Positions 42,754 through 54,629 are shown, counted from the first letter of the stretch. The stretch is DNA of 64,000 bases from Symbiodinium natans (GCA_905221605.1 CAJNDS010002564.1:216001-280000), one strand, 5' to 3'. The notes: generated by a model not told the origin, from the sequence alone. Made by a program: numbers and translations.

Positions 42754-44400
42754 GTCCTTGCAGAGCCCGCCCCCCTACAGCCAACCTTGTTATCCTTGTT
42801 GCACTTTCGCCAATGAAGCTCTGACTCTTGCACTCACCGGGGCCAGCTACGGCTATCGATTGCGACTGTGGTGACGACCAACGAGTGCTATTGCGGCTGC
42901 CGCTGTACTACTGCTTCTATCGCTACTGCTACTGAAAACCACCACTACTACCACTACCACTACCCACAACCCTTTTGTTTGACGTGCTTCTGCGACTGTT
43001 CCTTCTCATGTTAAGGGCCGACAATGCTAGTATTTACAGTGTTTCTAGCACTTGCTTCTCACCTCACATGGCCTCCTATGGATTTTGCCATCCGATTGTC
43101 TTCTTTGGCATGCGCGGATGCATCGACTTTCTTGGACCTGTCGCTGCTCCTGCTGCTGGCTTCGATTAGATCTTTTGGCGAAGTCTCTAGTAATGTCATG
43201 ACTGATTCTTTTCTTTATGTATATATTGAAAGAATGTATTTTACAGATACAAGAGCATGGAAGAAGACCTGGCAAAGGAGAGTCTGGATTCGATGGTGAG
43301 GTTTTGTTGCGTCGTTACTTGTTGACTTGTAGAAAGGGTGTTCGGCCAAACATGTTTTCAAAGGGCAGGAAGGGCAGAAATGATCAAAGCCAAAGAAATC
43401 ATTCATGAATATCTGTTTCTTGAATTTCCCAGACGAATTCGAATAAAATTATCGATTCCATCTTTTCGTTGCGATTTCGATCATGGATTCGAATGGATGA
43501 ATCATTGTCATATTAAATGATCAGTTTTGTTGTTTTTCTGGCAAACCCATATCTTGTTCATGTCCGACCAAGATCAAAAAGACGAAATGGTCTGTTTCCC
43601 CATCTGCCTTGATTTGCCAAGAGATTATGCCTTCAGAGTCTCTAGATTGCTTCTTCAAGGGGTTTTCCTCTTGTGGCCTCTTGCCGGACACTATCTTTCT
43701 TAGGGGGCTTCACCTCAAATCTGTTATGTTCAATCCACCACATCAGAGTCGCCTCGAATCACAGTAACGTCGAGATATACCCCCTTGAGGGATTTCCTTT
43801 CGGGGGACTCCTAGAGGGACTTCCTTACGGACCTCATTGATAGGGATCACGTCAAGGGACGGGCCAATTCACTTCCCTAAACTCTTAGCCCTAAGCTGAA
43901 GACCGGGATGAAGACCGGGATAGGGGGCTGGTTGTTAGGGGGCGGAAGCGCACCTGGCATCGGGTCCACCCAGCACAGGCCGCCTGCGTCAGCCCTTTGG
44001 TACGAACCCTAAACCATCGAACTGAGACACTTGAAAATCCACCGATTCCTCATTATGGCGACCACGGCTGGGACCAGCGTGCGGCCATAGCTGCCACAGC
44101 CAATACAATGACCGCTATCAACAGTATACCGTCGCTTTCATGTTTTCCTCTGTGTTGCAGTAACGCTTGATATCTTCAGTTTTTGCACAGAATCGCGGTA
44201 TGTTGCCCCCAAAAAGTTAGACCGCACCGTGCCCCATTCATCGGGTCTGGCTGTACCAACAAAGTTTCAGCTCTGAGGTTCTGGATGTCCAAGTGGCTTT
44301 GGAGCGCGCTTGCCTCCTGCGAGCTGCACTTGGGTGCAATTGGCCAGCTGAGGAGTTGAGGAGTCATGCTGTGAAGGGCCCCAAGCCCGCCATCTCCTGC
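42754..44400. other. no confident gene; AT-richer stretch
   Basis: 42890-42970 carries CTACTGCTACTACCACTAC trinucleotide-like repeats. 43170-43560 is AT-rich. 43760-43850 has CCCCCTTGAGGG-type short inverted repeats that may be a decayed element. No exon defended. Confidence 0.4.
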
Positions 44401-44540
44401 ACCCTAAACCCTAAACCCTAAACCCTAAACCCTAAACCCCAAACCCCAAACCCCAAACCCCAAACCCCAAACCCTAAACCCTAAACCCCAAACCCTAAAC
44501 CCTAAACCCTAAACCCTAAACCCAAAACCCTAAACCCAAG
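44401..44540 (+). repeat. CCCTAAA/CCCCAAA array
   Basis: About twenty heptamers with a block of CCCCAAA variants in the centre, again showing local homogenisation of a variant. Confidence 0.97.
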
Positions 44541-44634
44541 GTACCTGTTCTGCCTGCTGTGCTGGAGCTTCCACGTGGCGCGGATCCATGAGCTTGCCCT
44601 GCGGCGCAAGGCCCCTTGAGGTTCAACAAGGGTT

Positions 44635-44800
44635 CCTAGTTGTAGAGTAGGTACCCTTCAACATTTGTTTTGGGGTAATAGAATCCATCTATATATATAT
44701 ATATATATTTTGTGTATACCTAGTAGTAGAGTAGGTAACCTTCAACCTTTTTGGGGTAATAGAATCCCCTTAGAATCCCAAAGGTTAACCCTTGATTCCC
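44635..44800 (+). repeat. two diverged direct repeats around an (AT)n run
   Basis: GTAGAGTAGGTAMCCTTCAAC followed by TTTTGGGGTAATAGAATCC occurs at about 44640-44687 and 44722-44768, separated by (AT)n and TGTGTATACC. Confidence 0.85.
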
Positions 44801-44980
44801 CCAGGTTACTGGACAACTAAGGGTTTTAATGCGGGAAGCGATGTGTGGGCGCATGTTTGCCCACTCTGGTTGTTTAGCCCCGAACCAAAAGGGTTCAGGG
44901 GTTTAGCCCGTTTTTTTCTTTCATCAGAATCTCCCCCTGGAATGCAAGTGCAGCTCTCCCCTTCCTCCTCTGAGCAAGGC

Positions 44981-45061
44981 GGAAGCTGACATGGATGCGC
45001 GGCTGAACCCATCCTCGCCCGAGCGCTTGCACATCGATTTCGGTGCGGCGACGTTGTCTTA
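44981..45061 (+). CDS. possible terminal exon, unknown
   Basis: After GAGCAAG the frame reads AEADMDARLNPSSPERLHID then FGAATLS to TAG at about 45059. Coding-like composition. Function unknown. Confidence 0.35.
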
Positions 45062-45477
45062 GAGCCTTTATGCGGGCAGCCCCGCCGTGTGGATCTTGAC
45101 TGTCGGGCTGCGAAAGTCTGCCCCCATGGTCCCGAAGACCGGGAGACTAGCAGGGGTAGGCTGGCAGCTGGCAGTTTCCGCCGCAGCTCGTTATGCAGAG
45201 ACCATGCATCCGACTTGGTCGTTAGAAATCGTTTGCAAAGCCGAAAACAAACAGTCTCGGCATTCCTTGGGTCATCGATGGCTTCTCGAAGTGCACCATC
45301 CATTTGATGTGTGGTTCGTCATCTCTCAGGCTCTCTAGGCTCTCTGGGCTCTCTAGGCTCTGTTGGCTTAGTCTGGGTTTGGAGCATGCCGGCACAATTC
45401 CCACTAGTTTCTGAAGTGCCTTCCAAGAGCGTCTTAACACCTCTTGTAGCTGCCGGAAGTCTCCAGGTTGAGCCAAG

Positions 45478-45585
45478 TCCCGGCCCCGGGCCCGCGACCT
45501 GGCGCAGCTGCAGGCTGAAGACGATTCGGTGATGGACTACGAATCATTGAAGTCATGTGGGTCGGGAGGCTCAAGTATGCTGTAA
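45478..45585 (+). CDS. possible terminal exon, unknown
   Basis: The frame reads RARDLAQLQAEDDSVMDYES and ends at TAA 45583-45585 after a Gly/Ser-rich tail. It looks like the C-terminus of a coiled-coil protein. Followed by a G-run and unannotated spacer to 46.2 kb. Confidence 0.35.
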   Translation, partial: SRPRARDLAQLQAEDDSVMDYESLKSCGSGGSSML

Positions 45586-46280
45586 ATGTGAGGTTCCGGG
45601 GGGGGGAGGGCGGGTTTCGATGCCTCGATCTTCAACGCTAGGGCTTGAGACCCTTTAGATGTCACCGCACTGAACTGCGGACACAGCCCCTGAAGCCCTC
45701 TAACAGACACCAGCAACACCGAAGAAGAACGCAAAAAGCCACCCCAATCCGCTCAAGCCGTGACCCCATATGATACGTAGTCGGCGTAGTTGTAGTGACT
45801 TCCACTTTGCAGCGCCAGGCCCACCTGGTGCCCGGCCTTCTTCGGCGGTGGGCACCCGCGCAGGCCTTTACTGTCGTCGGGAGTTGGCTGCTCGAGGTAG
45901 TCCTAAACCCAAGAAGTGCAACGTGCCCCAAATCTCACGACCGGACCGAAGTGCAGAATCCCGGCAGGCAACAAGGCTCCAAGCGCACCCGAGCGCCAGG
46001 ACAAGGCTCTTGGGCTCAGTTGGTCTTTCTCTTGTCTGGCCATAGTAGGACTGCCGGAGCCAAGCGGATTGAGTAGCAGCTGTAGCTTCCAGAAACGGAT
46101 GCCGTGGAGGCCTGCATTTGTGGGTTTCGTGGATACGAACCTTAGGGCCCAGCCTTTGCTGAGAGGAAGGCCATAAATACCACTTCACTGCAATGATGTT
46201 GCCAAGCTCATTTCTGACTCCACTGTACTCTCCTTTCTGACTCTTCCCTGACTTCTCGTTGACATGTTTTGGGCTCTCCG

Positions 46281-46596
46281 ACTCAGGTGAGCGCCCCGCT
46301 GCGGCCCGGCGCGGCCGGGGCACGGCCGAGCTCGGCAGCCGGGAGCCGCGCGCAGGCCCCCCTCCCCGTCCTCGGGCCGTGCGCAGCCCCCCCTTTCCAA
46401 AGTTTCGGGTTGTGCAAAGCCCCCTTTTCGAGCATTTCGGTGTCGGCAGCCTCCCTCAAGGCCAGCGCCCCGACGCCAGCGGCACAGCGCCTGGCCGCGG
46501 CCTCCGCGGCCACGGGCTCCGCGTTGAAGGCGGTGCAGAAGGCCTGGGTGGCCTGGGTGCTCGCCGCCCTGAGCTTGCATTTCAGAATACCCTAGT
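46281..46596 (+). CDS. Ala/Ser/Pro-rich open frame, possible exon
   Basis: GC-rich segment after CGACTCAG. The frame is Ala/Pro-rich and ends with TGSALKAVQKAWVAWVLAAL, a possible helix. Low complexity makes the coding call weak, and an overlapping frame is equally open. Confidence 0.3.
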
Positions 46597-47041
46597 TCGT
46601 CTGGGCAGCTGCTCTGTGAATTTGTTTGGTTTTTGAGATCTTAAATTCAGATTAATATACTTGTGGAGAAGTTCGTTGAACTTGTTGGTTCGATGTGTTG
46701 CACCAGGCACGTGGCGTGTCCAGTGGTGGCTGGACCGGCTGAGTGAGTGTGTGGAGCCAGCAGCGGCTCACCGAAGCTAAAAGCTTTTAGGCCTAGGCCT
46801 TCATTTGTCCATTTGGCGACAAGTGCTCTCGATAGTGCTCCCGTACTTTTGCATTTACACTGACGGCTGACGGAACAGCGGTTTCTCTTGCGCTTTGCGC
46901 CTGGGATCGGAAGCAAGGATGTTTATGTGTGAGGCTTACACAAGCCATGCCTCAATCGGGTTTTCAACAATTTCACCACCGGCGCGCAAGTAGTCGCGTA
47001 TCATCTCTTCGATAGAGCGAAGGTGCATCAGAAGCAGGACC

Positions 47042-47677
47042 TTGCGAAGCAAGCCCTGCCAAAGCTCCTTGCGAGCTCCAAGCGAGCACGCGGCACGGCG
47101 CGGAGTTGCCGATGCTTCCCTCATGGCCCCCCCGAATCCTGACCGCGCGCCTTTTTGTCACCAGCGCCTGCACTGGCTGTGCTGCTTGGATTCAGTTCGC
47201 CAATTCATGCATGCCTCCGGCATTCTCCGGCATTTTTTCGTAATTCATGCATGTCAGAGTTTGCATTCGACCCATGCAGCTCTTAGTGTCTATGTGGTCG
47301 ATAGTGGTCTCAGTTCTGCAGGAACTATGCAGCGACCAGGGCAGCCGGCAAGCGTTGACCGCACTACCTTTTTAGCCTTTTTTGCCTCATTCGATAAGCC
47401 CCAGGGAACACGAGAAGCAGCCATTGGGTGCATAGCAAGGCCCTGTGGGTTTTGTGAGTTTGCTGCTGCCCCCAAGCCTCCACGACGTGTCTCAGACACT
47501 GTACCAGTGATGCCGCCACGGAAAGGTAAAGCTCCTCTTGAGCTGTGTGTGGGGAGAGGCAGCCACATGCTTCTTTCTTTTTTTGGCCGCTTCTGCAGTG
47601 CCAGGTGCCTTCGTAGGATGCTTGGCCCGAGAGCCCCCAGCTTTGAGCTCCCGCGCGAACCACATGATCATCCTTGA
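47042..47677 (+). CDS. 211-codon open frame, doubtful
   Basis: One of the longer uninterrupted frames outside the identified genes. It has no recognisable motif, high Cys/Arg/Ser content and long competing frames on the other strand. A chance frame of this length is plausible in about 64 kb. Confidence 0.2.
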   Translation: MRSKPCQSSLRAPSEHAARRGVADASLMAPPNPDRAPFCHQRLHWLCCLDSVRQFMHASGILRHFFVIHACQSLHSTHAALSVYVVDSGLSSAGTMQRPGQPASVDRTTFLAFFASFDKPQGTREAAIGCIARPCGFCEFAAAPKPPRRVSDTVPVMPPRKGKAPLELCVGRGSHMLLSFFGRFCSARCLRRMLGPRAPSFELPREPHDHP

Positions 47678-47931
47678 AGCTTTCAGCATAGAATCTGGGC
47701 AGATGCCATTTGTACGGTTCAGATAGGCTTGGGCAACGTGCTCAGGTCAAGTTGGCATCAAGTAGAAGGGCCTTTTCCGGCGCATCTCACATTCATCCTG
47801 CAACGCACTCTGGTACACAAAGCGTATCCACGTGCTCTCCCCTGTTGAAAACTACGCGTGACTTCAAGAGGCCAGGCGAAAGCTCTCGAAACATCAGTGC
47901 AAGAGCGCTCTGCTTTGCATTTCTGTCACAG

Positions 47932-48527
47932 GCGATGGCCATCAAGACCACGGAAGGGAACGAGTGGCAGGCAGGACTTAGGGAGTTCATAGGCCTCACA
48001 GAGTGTCCCCAGTCCTCACCCTCAGGTCTTCAAGCACACTTAGACACTCAGTCTATGGTTCAATGAGGGTCACCCTCAAATGCCTTCAGCGGCCAAGCAA
48101 TGCACCATGACACTGTTCTGACACTTGTTTCTTCTTCTGGCCCCAAGTACCAAAGATGCAGCCATGGCGTGGTGTTCAACCAAGAGCTCTTTTGCACGTA
48201 GCGCCTGTCTTTGATTTTGGCGATGGCTGGCTCCAAGTCCAGAATCTCGCTCGTGCAGCAGATAACGTCCGTATGCAGCTGAAAACACCCCAGAGTCTGC
48301 AAAGTTCCCCTGAAAGCAGAATCCCTCTTTTGAGGACACCCGGAAACCCTTCAAAGTCCAATCTTCACCCGCCTGCAGCTTGGCAGGTTCTCGGTTTGGC
48401 CTTAGTTGCCCTTTGGGGCGCGCCTCTGCTGGATCTGGAGTCTTGCATCTCTTTGGTTCCTTGGGTTTTCGGCGTCGTTCTTGTGGTATCAGAGTTCATG
48501 TGGCAGCAACTTAGCAAGGAACACTGA
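47932..48527 (+). CDS. possible exons, small membrane protein
   Basis: After TCTGTCACAG a segment from 47932 reads AMAIKTTEGNEWQAGLREFI. Near 48383-48510 a frame reads AWQVLGLALVALWGAPLLDL then LVPWVFGVVLVVSEF, two likely membrane helices, to TGA at about 48527. Linking the two is speculative. Confidence 0.3.
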
Positions 48528-48718
48528 TAACAACGAAGGGGGCCAGGAGAGTTGTGTGCAGGTGTACCAGACCCTTCGCTGGTGCTGCTCTTGCTGCTGC
48601 CGTTGCTGCTGCGGTAAGCGGGAAGCTCCCCCTGCAGCAGCTCCCCTCATCCAGCCCGACAAGGTAAAGGTGGGCCTGGGCAGCATTCTTCATGCGGTGT
48701 TCACAACTTGTGTCTGAT

Positions 48719-48836
48719 TGTTATTATGATAATAATCATACTCATAATAATCATCCTCATAATAATAATGATTACTATTATTATTACTAATAATATTATT
48801 GTTAATAGTAATATTATCAATATTATTATTAATACT
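48719..48836 (+). repeat. AT-rich, palindrome-rich ATT/AAT trinucleotide region
   Basis: Dense TTATTATTAATAAT-type words with many self-complementary segments (for example AATAATATTATT near 48790). It can fold into cruciform or hairpin structures. It ends 18 bases before an exon acceptor. Confidence 0.9.
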
Positions 48837-48854
48837 ATGTGCTGGCAGCTGCAG

Positions 48855-49131
48855 GTTGATGGCAGAGAGGTCAGTGCGGCGCATTTGATCCAGACCAAGG
48901 ACAGGCAGGGAGCGACGCGGCTCCTTGCGTGCCCGGGTAACGCGCACTAACCCCAGACTTTTTGTGGTTTAGGGTTGAGGGTTTAGGGTTTAGGGTTTAG
49001 GGATTGCGGACGGTGCTGCAGGACGCGCGCACAGCCTACTTCCTCTGGCTGACGCTGCTCGCTATCGCAACAGCTCGTGTTTGGTCGATCTGATCATGTT
49101 CCTCGGTGGTTGGAGGGATAAGGTCGGATAG
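48855..49131 (+). CDS. two-exon fragment with a telomere-repeat intron, unknown function
   Basis: Exon 48855-48936 (after CAGCTGCAG) reads VDGREVSAAHLIQTKDRQGA then TRLLACP. The intron from 48937 begins GTAACG, contains TTTAGGG heptamers and ends GCTGCAG at 49021. Joining in phase gives RAHSLLPLADAARYRNSS then CLVDLIMFLGGW to a TAG near 49130. A competing frame in the second exon (TAYFLWLTLLAIATARVW) is hydrophobic, so the frame is not certain. No family recognised. Confidence 0.4.
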
Positions 49132-49559
49132 GGCTGCACCGTGCAATGCTGCGCAAGGATGGGGCTGGTGGGAGCCCACCATTTCTACGCGGACCGGCTG
49201 CTGCATGGAGTGCTTGCTGTTATCCGGCCGCACGGTTGAGGGATGTTCAGGGAGTATGAAGTGAAGCTGTGATGGGTAAAGAGCTGCCTGAAGCCTTAGC
49301 ATCTGAAAGGGTCCATCTTCACACTGTTTTTACGGTCAGAAATCTCCTCACTTCCACCTTCCTCTTCTTCCTTCCTTTCCTCCTACATGGCAGAAAACGC
49401 TGAGGCTTGCAGTGGGATCCTTGGCTGAAAACTTCGGAGCCGGAGAAGCCGAGAGGGGGCCCAACTTCACAGAGCTCCCGCTCTCACCGGTCCATCTCTC
49501 GAAGTGCTTTGGATTCTCCGTACTCTTTGATCTCCTGGCATTCTCCTTCTGCGATGGCA

Positions 49560-49815
49560 TCGAGTATCAAGCAGTTCTTGTCTTCTGAGCCCTCAAGATT
49601 CCCCGAGCCTGTTGTAACCTCGGGAGACTGTGAGCTCGAAGAACAGAAGATGATGATGCTTGAGGGAAACATTGAACGCTTGATCGAAATGAAGAGACCA
49701 CTGCAGAAAAAAAAACAAGCAATGCAATGCAGATGCCGAAGGCTGCACCACGCAGGGCCCCGGAGTAGGGAAATCGCGTGCCTCGAAATGGCGAATCGCT
49801 CCCGGTTCGTCTGAA
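49560..49815 (+). CDS. possible coiled-coil exon
   Basis: The frame reads SSIKQFLSSEPSRFPEPVVT then CELEEQKMMMLEGNIERLIE with a Lys-rich end, strongly helical. Open to TGA at 49814. Function unknown. 49132-49560 has no recognised gene. Confidence 0.35.
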
Positions 49816-50337
49816 CAAGGACTCTGCCCTCTTGAGCTGCCAGTGCAGTCGGGGGAAATCCACTCGGCTTTGCCATGAGCCTTGCAGCGAGCAAGGCCGG
49901 CAAGAACAGAATGCTCGAGGTCCTTCACGTTCTTGGTGCTGGCCAATTTTTGCAAGACAAGGGCGACGTCTGTTACATGCAACAGTCGGCTCGTGCAGCC
50001 GGGGACCTGTTTCCCTAACTAAATATGCGATTGCGGGCACATGTCCATTCCACTTTGCGGAGTCTTCCAAAGGTGGGCAGGTGACTTTCGCTACAATGTG
50101 TTACAACGTGCTTCCGATTTTTTTTGTTCGTTTTGTTCAGTTCAGCTCCATGGTAGAAAACCTCGGGTTAAGTCATCTTATTGAACAGAGACGAAGCTGA
50201 GGAACTTTTTTGGTGTGGGATGGTTCCTGGACTTCTTCCTCATCCCGCCACTTGGCCGCCACAGCCGATTGGTGCGATACAGGCGGCGACCTGCGATGAA
50301 ACGCAGAGATTTCGTGTTGGCGAGTAGTTCTTCCTCT

Positions 50338-50449
50338 CCATTTGGGAGTTTACGACAATAAGGGACCCCTAATATAAACCGCCAAATAGTAGGACCCCCT
50401 TATCATGAGGACCCCAACGAGGTGCCTCAATGTCGTAAACCCCCCCATG
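50338..50449 (+). mobile_element. MITE-like inverted-repeat element, family A
   Basis: The left end GGGAGTTTACGACAATAAGG is mirrored by the right end CAATGTCGTAAACCCCCCC. The interior carries TAGTAGGACCCCCTTATCA. About 110 bases. The right end is followed by CATG. Confidence 0.8.
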
Positions 50450-51150
50450 TTGTTGCATCTTCGACATGGCTTCAGGACCTATGTGGCCGCCATCAACCGG
50501 CAAGTCCCTCCCGAAGTAGCAAGACCTGACAACAGCTGCGGGCGGCCTCTCGTCCCATAAGCTGCATGCCAACCCCGTCAATTTTTTTGGCCTTCGGGCC
50601 CTTGGGGCCCCACGAGCCTGTTTCAGAGCTCTGTGGCGCCAAAATCGTGCCAAAAAGTGTTGCAGGATGGTCTGCATCCAAGGCTGACGTGTCGACTCCC
50701 AGTCATCGTCACAGTCGCCACCTTGGGACTTCCCTCTCACCGCCCCGCCCCCCTTCTCCTCTTTGCCAAAATGCCGAAGGCGGTTGCGATTGGTGTGGGA
50801 GGTCTAATCATGTCAGCGCGAGAGCATCAAGTGTGCCTGAAGAGACAGAGTATGGCCTGAAGGGTTTTTCATATCCAGGCTTACCCCAGCTGTCGGCCGG
50901 CAGACCCGCTTTCTGACCTCACGTGCATGCGACAGACCAGCTCTTGCTTCAGCCTTGACCCTGACCGAGACCATCATTGTGGTGTTTCTGGCCTTCATCT
51001 TCCGAGTGGGGTGCTGAGTCGAGGGTCTCAAACTCGAAGCCTTTGGCTGATTCGTTTGCTCCTTTGGACATAACAGCGAACTGATCAGAGGGCTGTCGCA
51101 GGGCATACCCGGTCGACAAAGCAGGGATACGACTTGCAGCAAGCACCGTG
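50450..51150. other. no confident gene
   Basis: A 116-codon frame (50566-50916) looks partly coding but has no motif and competes with antisense frames. Confidence 0.4.
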
Positions 51151-51156
51151 CTGCAA

Positions 51157-51237
51157 ACCCTAAACCCTAAACCCTAAACCCTAAACCCTAAACCCTAAAC
51201 CCTAAACCCTAAACCCTAAACCCTAAACCCTAAACCC
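51157..51237 (+). repeat. CCCTAAA array
   Basis: About eleven perfect heptamers. An inverted partner array lies 100 bases to the right. Confidence 0.98.
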
Positions 51238-51336
51238 ACTTTGCAGTTTCCGGCAATCCTCCATGGCACTGGTGTGGTGGACCTGGAGCAGAGGATGGCA
51301 GGACCAGTGAGCTTCCGTTGAACCTAAGCCAGTTCG

Positions 51337-51418
51337 GTTTAGGGTTTAGGGTTTAGGGTTTAGGGTTTAGGGTTTAGGGTTTCGGGCTCAGGGTTTAGGG
51401 TTAAGGGTTTAGGGTTAG
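51337..51418 (+). repeat. TTTAGGG array, inverted relative to 51157-51237
   Basis: About eleven heptamers with TTTCGGG and TTAAGGG variants. With the array at 51157 it forms a large inverted repeat with a unique spacer of about 100 bases. Confidence 0.97.
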
Positions 51419-51520
51419 GTGCAGCGTTTTGGAAGGAACGGCTGGAAATCCATATGCGCCTTGGACGCGACAAGGCTCATTGACGGATGTGGACTCGAGA
51501 GTTTCATGGACAAGTGACGG

Positions 51521-52378
51521 GTGCAGCGGTCAAGTCCTTTGCCAGAAGCCCTTGAAGCACAACCTGGGTCCAGATTTCGACCAACAACTGCCCTATCCAA
51601 GGTGATCCTCGAGGTGGAGCGTGATCTGCCGCAGGAGGACATCAGGAAGGTGCAGTACCCTTGCAAGTCAGCAACAAGTGGCAGTTCTTTTCTGTACTTT
51701 CTTTGAGCCTTTGCAAGGCCTACTCCTCCCAGCTCAAGGAGGTGGAGGGTTCCAAGGACGTGGAAATTCTTCCTTTCATGGCCCTCGGTGTCCCCTGTAG
51801 CTTCCAACTGCGTCAGTTCAAGAAGGAGAGGCTCTAAAGCTTTCGATGGAGCCCAACACAAGCCTGCAAATGCCCGATCTTCCCCGCCCCTACCCACAGA
51901 CAAGATACTGAACGGACCCATGCTCTTCCTGGACGCTGCTGTGCCTGGGCAGGATTGCCAAACTGCAAACAAGGCCTGCAAGGCGAAGAAGCAGAACTTG
52001 AAGAAGGCGCATAGCGGCATAGCGCATCGAAGCTGAACACTCGTTTGGGAAGTGCGGGAAGTGCATTTTCTCGCTCGGTGTGCCGCCGTAAGACAGCACT
52101 TAATGGCTTATTGGAGCCCCTGTCTGCAGGCAGCCGAGTTCATCCTCCATGGACCCCCACAGTCCGACGAGCCACAGAAGGAGAAGACGGAGAAAAAGGT
52201 GAGGCTGTGCTGTTGTTTTGACTCAACAGGGCCTTGGCTTAGGGTTTGGGCCGCCTGACCCGAAGATGAACTTCGAGCTGCATGCCACAGCGAGGCCCGC
52301 CGGAAGCCCCGGGAAAAGAATGATGATGATGCCTGGGCGGACTGGGGCGACTACCTCCGGTGCCTTGGGGCATCCTAG
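51521..52378 (+). CDS. charged-tail protein, multi-exon, unknown function
   Basis: About 51600-51649 reads VILEVERDLPQEDIRK between AAG and GTGCAG. About 51731-51838 reads QLKEVEGSKDVEILPFMALG. Exon 52130-52198 (23 codons, CTGCAG to GTGAGG) reads AAEFILHGPPQSDEPQKEKT then EKK. The last exon, 52295-52378, reads ARRKPREKNDDDAWADWGDY then LRCLGAS and TAG. The C-terminus is Lys/Glu- then Asp/Trp-rich. Splice sites are good but the function is not recognised. Confidence 0.5.
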
Positions 52379-53640
52379 AGACACTTCCACAACCTGACAT
52401 ACCGCAGACAGTGGTTTGCCGCAATTGAGCCTGTAGGGTCATCGAGACGAGCATGCTTCGAACCTCTTCGAAGTCGCCTGACTTCCTCGTTTCTTGAGCC
52501 TGAAGCCTTCGCTGACCGAGGGCCGAGTGGGATGCCGTCGGGCAGGAAATCAAAGAAGGCTCCTACGCTTTGCTTCCGTTTGCGGATGCTATCGGAGAGG
52601 TGTTGTCTTCAAGAGGCTAACTAGACAGACTTAGGCACGGAGCCCTAGCTGGGACGTGCATGATCACTTAAGGACTTCTCGGTAGGTAACTTGGCTCTCT
52701 TCAAAGAATGCAGTGGCACCACTGGCAGGTTCGTCGCAGTTCGCCAAGAACTTGGAGAAGGCTGGTGGCCTTCAAATATGTACTGCTCCTATGCATGCGA
52801 AGGCGAATGACTATAATGACTAATGACTTTAATGTGTGAAGGCCATGCTCAAGGCTTTAGGCGCCATGTCTCAGCGTGATAGATGCGAGCGTCTTCTGGT
52901 GAGGACTACTTCAGCTGACCACGGAGTTGCCTTTGAGCGGAGGGCGCACCTCCGGTCTGCTTGTTAATGATGAGCGGCGCTTGTTGCTGCGGTTGAACGA
53001 GCCTCATGTTCTCCAGGCTTCCCTCGGCCTCACTCGGGGACTAGAGTGACTAGAGCTGTAGACTGAAGTAGTCCGTCAAAGCAGGCGCCAAGCTGGAGCA
53101 CCTGGGGTCAGAGCGTTCTCCACTTTAGCCAGCTGTGGCCCAGATGCCCAGCTAGCACTTCAACCTTTGCGAACCTGTTGCAAAAAAGTAAAGAAGCCTT
53201 CCATTCAGCTTCTGCGGCTTCTGCGATCTTTTGGAAAAGTGCACGACACGACTCGGCACACACGGTCTCGTGAATCTTGCACATCTGCCGGCTCACCGAC
53301 ACGCCGTGATGCAACAGCACATGAGCCATGTTTACGTTCATTCGGGTGTGTGCCATTCATCCGTCAAAGCTGCGCATGTGTGAAAGGTGTAGACATACAC
53401 TGAATGCTTGCAACAGCAATTGCACACATTAGGTAGCTCCACTGGCATGGTGCGGGGCAGCTAGGCTAGGGCAGCCGCAGCCCAAGCCTGTGGGTTGAGG
53501 GATCAGGAATATCTGCTTGCGTCCACGCTCCATATCGGGCTGTTCTGTACGCATCATCAGGTCCTGCATGGAGAAGCCACGGCCGCAGTGCCTCTTCCCT
53601 CGCCTGGAGCAACGTGCCCCCTCGGAGCCACAGGCAGGGA
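52379..53640. other. no recognisable gene
   Basis: Ordinary-composition spacer. Short frames only. Confidence 0.4.
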
Positions 53641-53647
53641 CCTATCT

Positions 53648-53737
53648 TGGGGTTTCCGATGATAGGGGTAGGGTTCCTATAATAAGGGTCACAATGTTGG
53701 GGGTATATTAAGGGGACCCCTATTCTGGGAATACCCA
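53648..53737 (+). mobile_element. MITE-like inverted-repeat element, diverged family A
   Basis: The left end GGGGTTTCCGATGATAGGGG is mirrored by CCCCTATTCTGGGAATACCC. The centre has TAATAAGGGTC. About 90 bases. Confidence 0.7.
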
Positions 53738-53780
53738 CCTCTCCCACTAGAGACCACGGAGTGCTTGCATTGAGCCGGTT

Positions 53781-54060
53781 GTGTGCGGCAGGAGCCGAAG
53801 CAAGCCGGAGGTGCCCCTGGTTCATTTCGGAGTGGAGAACCAAAGCAACAAGCGTTTCCCTAGGGCTTCAGTCCTCCAAAGTGGGGCACTCTTGGATTCT
53901 TGGGGCTCCCGGAGCTGCCAAGCCGCCGAGTCACTGCTCAAACCGATCAGGGCGATCCCGGCTCAGCCGCTCACAGCCCTCTCTGAGGCGGGAGAGGATT
54001 CGGATCAGTTCTCCAATTCTCTCTGCAAAGTGGTTTGGGCACATTTACCCGCCAGCCCAC
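53781..54060 (+). CDS. possible exon, unknown
   Basis: The frame reads LLDSWGSRSCQAAESLLKPI then RAIPAQPLTALSEAGEDSDQ, coding-like with a helical region, before a long C-run at about 54061-54070. An overlapping frame is also open. Confidence 0.3.
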
Positions 54061-54629
54061 CCCCCCCCCCCTCAACAAAAGAAAAAACACAGTTTACCAA
54101 AGAAGTGACCAGTCGCTGCATTGTCTTGCCGCTCTGTCTTGCTGCTTATAAAAGCCGCTCGCCGCCGGGCTCAGAATTCAGTCTGGTGCAGGTGAAGAGG
54201 CCACAACTTGGCATTCAGAACTCCACACCCCCCCCCCCTCGATCGCCCCCCCCCTTCAGAAGCATACCGCATACCTGAATGACTCAGTCAACTGCTGACA
54301 TTATGCCACTTTCCCTCCGTCTCAAACGTGCCTGGCATTCGCACACTCAATCTACGCATCTCAATACCTCCGCTGCCGTGCAAATGTGCAATGCCCGCTT
54401 CCGATGAAGCTCTGGACCCATTCAGCAAATGGACGGTGGGCAACTCAGGGCTCTACTTTACAGCAGTCCTGGCAGTCCTGGTTGCGTGCCTCCAGTGCAC
54501 TTCCCATTGAAGGGTGGGCTTAGTACCAGTTGTGAGTGGAGCGGCTGCCGAAACCGAATTTCGCCGAGGTCACGGAGGAGCGACGCAAATCCAGGACCTG
54601 GGGGTCTGTTGACGGAATCTGGTGACTAC

